From: Kitasatospora sp. GAS204B
GTDB lineage: Bacteria; Actinomycetota; Actinomycetes; Streptomycetales; Streptomycetaceae
Direction of reading: 5' to 3'
DNA length: 64,000 nt
Assembly: GCF_029892155.1 (NCBI RefSeq)
Contig: NZ_JARZAG010000034.1
Coordinates: 1 to 64,000, forward strand
The notes under the pieces are model-generated. The model saw only the letters and a program-made list of their open reading frames with translations. It searched no databases and was not told the DNA's origin. Shown here one piece after another: positions 59,202 through 64,000 of the stretch. Numbering within the stretch: position 1 is the first letter of the stretch; the number at the start of each line of letters is the position of its first letter. The position numbers were made by a program, and so were the translations under genes.

Positions 59202-60476
59202 CTACCGCGAGGCCATCGCCGCCAGCCGCCGGGCGGCCCGGTACTGCCGCAGGATCTGGCCGAACGTGGTGTGCCCCTGGGTGGTCTGGGCGAACGCCTG
59301 CCAGGCCGGGTTGATCACGCAGACCGCCAGGTGGAACAGGTGCGGCCGGCGCTCGAAGGCCGCCAGCATCACCTTGCCCGCGCGCATCTCCACGCCCAGG
59401 CCCGCCTTCACCGCGAAGGCGTAGTTCAGCGCCTGCCGCCGCACCTCCGGCGGGCTGCCCGCCTCGGCCACCTGCACCGCCCACTCGCCGGCCAGCCGGC
59501 CCGAACGCAGCGCGTAGGAGATGCCCTCGCGGGTCCACGGCTCCAGCAGTCCGGCCGCGTCACCGGCCACCAGCACCCGGCCGCGCGAGAGCGGCGAGTC
59601 CTCGGCCCGGCAGCGGGTCAGGTGACCGGACTCGACGGCGGGCGTGAAGCCGGACAGTCCCAGGCGGCGGATGTAGTCGGCCAGGTAACGCTTGGTCAGC
59701 TCGCCGTCACCGCGCGCCGAGATCACCCCGACGGTCAGCGTGCCGGAGTCGGTCTTCGGGAACACCCAGCCGTAACTGCCCGGCAGCGGGCCCCAGTCCA
59801 GGTGGATCCGGCCCTGCCAGGCGCGCACCACCCGCTCGGGCACCGGGATCTCGGCCTCCAGGCCCAGGTCGATCTGGTCGAAGGTGACCCCCACGTGCCG
59901 CCCGATCCGGCTGGCGCTGCCGTCCGCCCCGACCACCGCGCGGGTCTGCACCGAGCGCCCGTCGGCCAGCGTCACGGCCACCGTGCGGCGGTCGGCGCCG
60001 CCCTGCTGCTCGACGCCGGTCACGGTGACGCCGGTGACCAGGACCGCGCCCGCCTGCTGGGCCGCCTCGACCAGGCGCAGGTCGAACTCGGTGCGGTTGA
60101 CCAGGCCGAAGAGCATCCGCTTCGACCGGCGGGTCCGGGTGAAACGGCCGTTCAGCGCGAAGGTGACGGCGTGCACCCGGTCCTGGAACGGGATCTTGAA
60201 GTCGGCCGGGAGGCTGTCCCGGGACGGTCCGATGATCCCACCGCCGCAGGTCTTGTAGCGGGGGTGCTCGGCCTTGTCCAGCAGCAGCACCCGGCGGCCC
60301 TGCGCGGCTGCGGCGTGCGCCGCCGACGAGCCGGCCGGGCCGGCCCCGACCACCACGACGTCCCAGACGCCGTCGAGCGGGTCATCGGCTTCGACGTCAG
60401 CTTCAGGTTCGGCCGCGAGTCCGTCCAGTACATCGACGGGCAGGCTGGCATCGGGGGCGCTACCGGAGTCTCTCAC
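59202..60476 (-). CDS. Geranylgeranyl reductase-family flavoprotein
   Basis: A 424-residue flavoenzyme: FAD-binding VVVVGAGPAGSSAAHAAAAQ, PRYKTCGGGIIG (family-typical KxCGGG), LVNRTEFDLRLVEAAQQAGA, GADGSASRIGRHVG and RVLVAGDAAGLLEPWTREG (second FAD motif). These enzymes reduce isoprenoid chains of lipids or quinones. GTG start at 60476. Divergent from the M20 dipeptidase gene. Confidence 0.85.
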   Translation of the reverse strand: MRDSGSAPDASLPVDVLDGLAAEPEADVEADDPLDGVWDVVVVGAGPAGSSAAHAAAAQGRRVLLLDKAEHPRYKTCGGGIIGPSRDSLPADFKIPFQDRVHAVTFALNGRFTRTRRSKRMLFGLVNRTEFDLRLVEAAQQAGAVLVTGVTVTGVEQQGGADRRTVAVTLADGRSVQTRAVVGADGSASRIGRHVGVTFDQIDLGLEAEIPVPERVVRAWQGRIHLDWGPLPGSYGWVFPKTDSGTLTVGVISARGDGELTKRYLADYIRRLGLSGFTPAVESGHLTRCRAEDSPLSRGRVLVAGDAAGLLEPWTREGISYALRSGRLAGEWAVQVAEAGSPPEVRRQALNYAFAVKAGLGVEMRAGKVMLAAFERRPHLFHLAVCVINPAWQAFAQTTQGHTTFGQILRQYRAARRLAAMASR

Positions 60477-60609
60477 GTCGAGTCATCCTATGCGGCGCAC
60501 CGCCGTGCGCCGCCTGCGCCACCAGCGGCGCCGCGCCATCCGGGCCCTGGGACGGCACCCTATGCTCGGTCGCACAGGTGATCAACCAGCCAGCTTCCGG
60601 AGAATCGTC

Positions 60610-61983
60610 ATGACCGAACCCTCGCCCGACCTCGCCGCCGCCGTCCGCTCGCTGATGCCCCGTGCCCGGCACGAGCTGGCCGAGCTGGTGGCGTTCCCGT
60701 CGATCGCCGACCCGCAGCTCGGCCTGGAGCGGGAGTGCCGGGCCGCAGCGCAGTGGGTGGCCGACGCGCTGCGCGCCGAGGGACTGACGAACGTTCAGCT
60801 GCTCGACACGCCGGACGGCACCCAGTCCGTCTACGGCGAGCTCACCGGGGTGCCGGGCGCGCCGACCGTGCTGCTCTACTCGCACTACGACGTGCAGCCG
60901 CAACTGGACGAGAAGGCCTGGGCCAGCCCGCCGTTCGAGCTCACCGAGCGCGACGGGCGCTGGTACGGGCGCGGCGCGGCGGACTGCAAGGGCAACATCC
61001 TGATGCACCTGACGGCGCTGCGGGCGCTGCGCGAGAGCGGCGGCCCGACGCTGCCGGTCAACCTGAAGGTGATCGTCGAGGGCTCGGAGGAGCAGGGCAC
61101 CGGCGGCATGGAGCAGTACGCCATCGCCCACCCCGAGTTGCTGACCGCCGATGCGATCGTGATCGGCGACGTCGGCAACTTCGCCGCCGGCCTGCCCACC
61201 GCCACCGCCTCGCTGCGCGGCATCACCGAGGTCTCGGTCGAGGTCCGCACGCTGGCCGGCAACCTGCACTCGGGGGCCTTCGGCGGCGCCGCCCCCGACG
61301 CGCTGGCCGCGCTGCTGAAGTTGCTCGCCTCGCTCTACGACGAGCAGGGCGGCACCGCGATCACCGGCCTGCCCGCCGACCAGACCTGGCCCGGCGTCAG
61401 CTACCCGGCGGACCGTTTCCGCGCCGACGCCAAGGTGCTGGACGGCGTGACGCTGATCGGCACCGGCGACGTCGCCGACCGGCTCTGGGCCCGCCCGGCG
61501 GTGACCGTGGTGGGCATCGACGTCCCCGCGGTGATCGGTTCCACCTCCTCGGTGCAGGCCGCCGCCAAGGCCAAGGTCAGCCTGCGGGTGCCGCCGGGCA
61601 TGTCGATCGAGGCCGCCCAGGACGCGCTGGTCGCCCACCTGGAGCAGGCGACGCCCTGGGGCGCCCAGCTCACCGTCACCCGGCTCTCCGGCGGCCACCC
61701 GTTCCTCGCCGAGACCTCCGGCCCCGCCTACGAGGCGCTCGGCACGGCGATGCGCGAGGCCTTCGGGGTGGACATGGTGGTGGCCGGCGAGGGCGGCTCG
61801 ATCCCGCTCTGCAACACGCTGCGCACGCTCTACCCGAAGGCCGAGATCGTGCTGATCGGCGTGGAGGAGCCGACCACCCAGATCCACGCCGTGAACGAGA
61901 GCGTGGACCCCGAGGAGCTGGAGCGGATGGCGCTCTCGGAGGCACTCTTCCTGCGGCGGTACGCGCAGGTGTGGCAGGGCTGA
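60610..61983 (+). CDS. M20-family dipeptidase
   Basis: A 457-residue metallopeptidase: VLLYSHYDVQPQ (zinc His 92, Asp 94), WYGRGAADCKGNILMHLTAL (bridging Asp), VEGSEEQGTGGM (catalytic Glu pair), GAFGGAAPDALAALLKLLAS and GEGGSIPLCNTL. It resembles carnosinase-type dipeptidases. The dimerisation lid domain is complete. ATG 60610. Confidence 0.9.
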   Translation: MTEPSPDLAAAVRSLMPRARHELAELVAFPSIADPQLGLERECRAAAQWVADALRAEGLTNVQLLDTPDGTQSVYGELTGVPGAPTVLLYSHYDVQPQLDEKAWASPPFELTERDGRWYGRGAADCKGNILMHLTALRALRESGGPTLPVNLKVIVEGSEEQGTGGMEQYAIAHPELLTADAIVIGDVGNFAAGLPTATASLRGITEVSVEVRTLAGNLHSGAFGGAAPDALAALLKLLASLYDEQGGTAITGLPADQTWPGVSYPADRFRADAKVLDGVTLIGTGDVADRLWARPAVTVVGIDVPAVIGSTSSVQAAAKAKVSLRVPPGMSIEAAQDALVAHLEQATPWGAQLTVTRLSGGHPFLAETSGPAYEALGTAMREAFGVDMVVAGEGGSIPLCNTLRTLYPKAEIVLIGVEEPTTQIHAVNESVDPEELERMALSEALFLRRYAQVWQG

Positions 61984-61993
61984 CGGGCGACCG

Positions 61994-62797
61994 TCAGCGG
62001 ATCTGCCGGGGCGGGCCCAGCAGATCCGCCACGCCCAGCACCGCGGCCGCCGCCAGAACGCCGGCACCGGCGCCGAAGCAGAGGTCGGCGATCGGGTCAC
62101 GCCCTGCGCCCGGGCCGCGCACCCGCCCGGCCCGGGCCAGCCGGTGGGCAGCCCCGACCGCCGCGGCGGCGCCGACCAGCGCCCGGCGGCGGGCCCGCCG
62201 CCGGGCCGCTCGCCGGTCCGGCGGCCGTGCGAGTTCGCCGGCCTGCGCGCCACCGAGTTCGCGGGCCAGGCAGCCACCGAGCGCGGCCAGTCCGAGGGCC
62301 GAACTGCCGTACTGCAGCGCCGTGCAGAGCGGCAGGCCGGCCACCCGGCGCTCCAGCACCGGCAGCAGCCGCCCGCCGGCTCGCCCCGGGTGGGTGAACG
62401 CGTCCCAACCGACGTGGCTGACCGCTCCGAGCGCGGCGGACAGCGCGAACCATGCCGCCTGCTCCCGGGCGCCGGTCCGGCCCGGGCGACGCGCGGTGGC
62501 CTCGAGGGCGGGGGCGGCCCAGCCCGGCGGCAGCAGTTCGAGCAGCGGGCGCCGCAACACGCCCTGCCAGCCGGCCACCAGCACCCCGGCCAGCGCCACG
62601 TCCACGGTGGCGACCGCCCACCAGCGGTGGGTCGGCGCGCCGCACCGGTACAGGCCCGGGCACCAGGACGCGGCGAAGAACGGCAGGTCCGGCGCCATCG
62701 ATCCGGCGACCAGCGCCGAGGCCACCAGCGGCCCCCTGCCGCGCAGCCCGCGCAGGAGCGGGAGCACCGCGGCGGGATGGCTGAAGGTGAACGGCAT
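61994..62797 (-). CDS. DUF4184-family membrane protein
   Basis: A 267-residue membrane protein. The N-terminus MPFTFSHPAAVLPLLRGL is diagnostic for DUF4184; conserved SMAPDLPFF, THRWWAV and GWDAFTHPGRAGG are present. The family resembles membrane-bound metal-dependent hydrolases (YdjM-like). Several membrane helices in the second half. The Arg-rich run in the last third is strongly basic. ATG 62797. Confidence 0.85.
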   Translation of the reverse strand: MPFTFSHPAAVLPLLRGLRGRGPLVASALVAGSMAPDLPFFAASWCPGLYRCGAPTHRWWAVATVDVALAGVLVAGWQGVLRRPLLELLPPGWAAPALEATARRPGRTGAREQAAWFALSAALGAVSHVGWDAFTHPGRAGGRLLPVLERRVAGLPLCTALQYGSSALGLAALGGCLARELGGAQAGELARPPDRRAARRRARRRALVGAAAAVGAAHRLARAGRVRGPGAGRDPIADLCFGAGAGVLAAAAVLGVADLLGPPRQIR

Positions 62798-62870
62798 GCG
62801 GCCATCCTCCCCGACCGGCAGCACCACCGCCCGACCGCCGGCGCCGCCGTCCCCCGCCGCAACCCGTGCG

Positions 62871-63929
62871 CTAACCGCCGCTGCCCGCGCCCGTGGCGGC
62901 CGGGCGGCCCGCCTCCAGATAGTGCGAGGTGCCCGCGCCGCGGGCCTCCAGGGCGCTGGCCAGCCGCCGGTAGCGGCCGGCCGACAGCAGCCGCTCGGAC
63001 TCGCCGAGGGTGACGAAGCGCCAGTCCCGCAGCTCGTCCGGCGGCAGCCGCAGGCCGGCGCGCTGAGCGGCCGTCAGGCGTCCGCCGTCGTAGACCAGCC
63101 GCATGCCACCCCGGCGCCGGCCGGTGCGCGGCTCCCAGTCGACGGCCAGCAGCCGCAGCGCCTCCGGGTCCAGCCGCAGGCCCAGTTCCTCCGCGGCCTC
63201 GCGGACGGCGGCCAGCGTGGGCGCCTCGCCGCGCTCGACCACGCCACCGGGAAACTCCCAGTCGGGCTTGTAGACCGGGTCGACCAGCAGCACCCGGTCC
63301 TCCTCGTCGAAGAGCAGCACCGCCGCCGCCACCGTGTCGTCCGCCGAGTCGGCGGGGCGCACGATCGGGCAGCGCGCGGCGCCCTCCTCGACCAGGGCGG
63401 CCATTCTCTCCGCGACCTGACGGGGGGTCAGCTCGGCGGTGTCCAGCACGCGGGCGTCGCGGCGCAGCCAGGGCTGCGCCTGCTGGTAGTCGGGCAGGTG
63501 GGCCAGGCGCCAGTCACGACAGTCGGCAGCGGCTGCCGGGTCGTCCGCGAACCGCGTGTCGCGCCCGATCCGCTCACGCAGGATCGTTTCCTCAGCGTGC
63601 AGCACGAAGTGGTGCACCGTCAGGCCGCGTGCCGCCAGGGCGCCGAAGATCTCGTCCCGGTAGGCCTCGCGCAGCAGGGTCATCGGGACCACCAGGGCGC
63701 CCGGCACTTCGGCCAGCACCGTGGCGGCCGCCTCGGGGACCAGGCGGCGCCAGGCCGGCAGGTCCTGGTAGTCGCCGACCTCGGCCAGCCGGCGGCGCGG
63801 CAGGGCCCGGCGCAGGTAGTCGCCGATGCCCTCCGGATCGAAGAGCGTGCTGCCGGGCAGCAGCTCGACCAGTTCACGGCAGGCGCTGCTCTTGCCCACG
63901 CCGAACGTCCCGTTGACCCAGATGATCAC
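62871..63929 (-). CDS. P-loop kinase / Nudix hydrolase fusion
   Basis: A 352-residue two-domain protein. Residues 1-180: AAA-type small-molecule kinase with Walker [17 protein letters not shown]. Residues about 195-340: Nudix domain with the box [20 protein letters not shown] continuing into ELGL. The Nudix box has all Glu residues. GTG at 63929 follows AGGGGG. Both domains act on nucleotides or nucleotide derivatives; physiological substrate unknown. The final 71 bases of the window (63930-64000) show no gene. Confidence 0.85.
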   Translation of the reverse strand: MIIWVNGTFGVGKSSACRELVELLPGSTLFDPEGIGDYLRRALPRRRLAEVGDYQDLPAWRRLVPEAAATVLAEVPGALVVPMTLLREAYRDEIFGALAARGLTVHHFVLHAEETILRERIGRDTRFADDPAAAADCRDWRLAHLPDYQQAQPWLRRDARVLDTAELTPRQVAERMAALVEEGAARCPIVRPADSADDTVAAAVLLFDEEDRVLLVDPVYKPDWEFPGGVVERGEAPTLAAVREAAEELGLRLDPEALRLLAVDWEPRTGRRRGGMRLVYDGGRLTAAQRAGLRLPPDELRDWRFVTLGESERLLSAGRYRRLASALEARGAGTSHYLEAGRPAATGAGSGG

Positions 63930-64000
63930 GATTCCCCCTGACCTCGGGCGAACCCGGCGGTGTCCACGCCGGACGGCCGCCGCAGCCGCCACGCCGGGCC

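Overview
The window is GC-rich, uses GTG and TTG starts freely, and carries families typical of Streptomycetaceae: an NsdA-type TPR regulator, DUF397 and DUF6643 proteins, ECF sigma/anti-sigma pairs, a BTAD (SARP-like) activator, a mycobacterial-type Cds1, and many regulator-enzyme divergent pairs. I read it as chromosomal DNA of Streptomyces, Kitasatospora or a close relative. No rRNA, CRISPR array, integrase or transposase was seen. The assignment rests on gene content, not on any search.

Left part (1-23 kb), mostly conserved chromosome: a HEAT-repeat protein, a PAS protein, an NsdA-like regulator, an APH-fold kinase, an SfnB/DszC-like flavin oxidoreductase behind a cysteine-type leader peptide and a strong inverted repeat, a lone DUF397 protein, an orphan DhaM-type EIIA, an epimerase pseudogene, a NodB-fold protein that lost its zinc histidines, an operator-linked HTH/hydrolase pair, a glutamate racemase-like protein, an HpnB-type glycosyltransferase, a DsbA-like protein with one cysteine, a slipin, MscL with a zinc ribbon, DUF6643, a MOSC protein, a beta-helix/CbxX AAA+ fusion and a DeoR regulator. 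A 163-bp inverted-repeat element sits on the stop codon of the DeoR gene; a related copy lies at the left edge of the window.

Middle (23-51 kb) looks more accessory: a free-standing condensation-domain protein, YceI, a UBP-type zinc-finger protein, hydrolases, Cds1, an ECF sigma/anti-sigma/DUF1996 group with a neighbouring lipoprotein, several regulator-plus-oxidoreductase modules (HxlR/AKR, LysR/Old Yellow Enzyme, AraC/VOC, GlxA/quinone reductase), a secreted repeat protein with a trefoil-like C-terminus, an N5-(carboxyethyl)ornithine synthase-like enzyme, a secreted PBP4-type peptidase, a GH27 alpha-galactosidase and a BTAD regulator. It ends at a 3'-partial tRNA-Ser(GGA) relic at about 50.84-50.91 kb.

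Right part (51-64 kb) again looks like ordinary chromosome: ROK/MFS divergent pair, HutD, a nucleotidyltransferase-fold protein, a GNAT with an in-frame repeat, a hexapeptide acyltransferase, a crotonase, a two-component system, a geranylgeranyl-reductase-family flavoprotein, an M20 dipeptidase, DUF4184 and a P-loop/Nudix fusion. The observations most worth following are the leader-peptide attenuator candidate before the SfnB-like gene, the beta-helix/AAA+ fusion, the tRNA relic, the repeat elements, and the proteins that kept their fold but lost catalytic residues.
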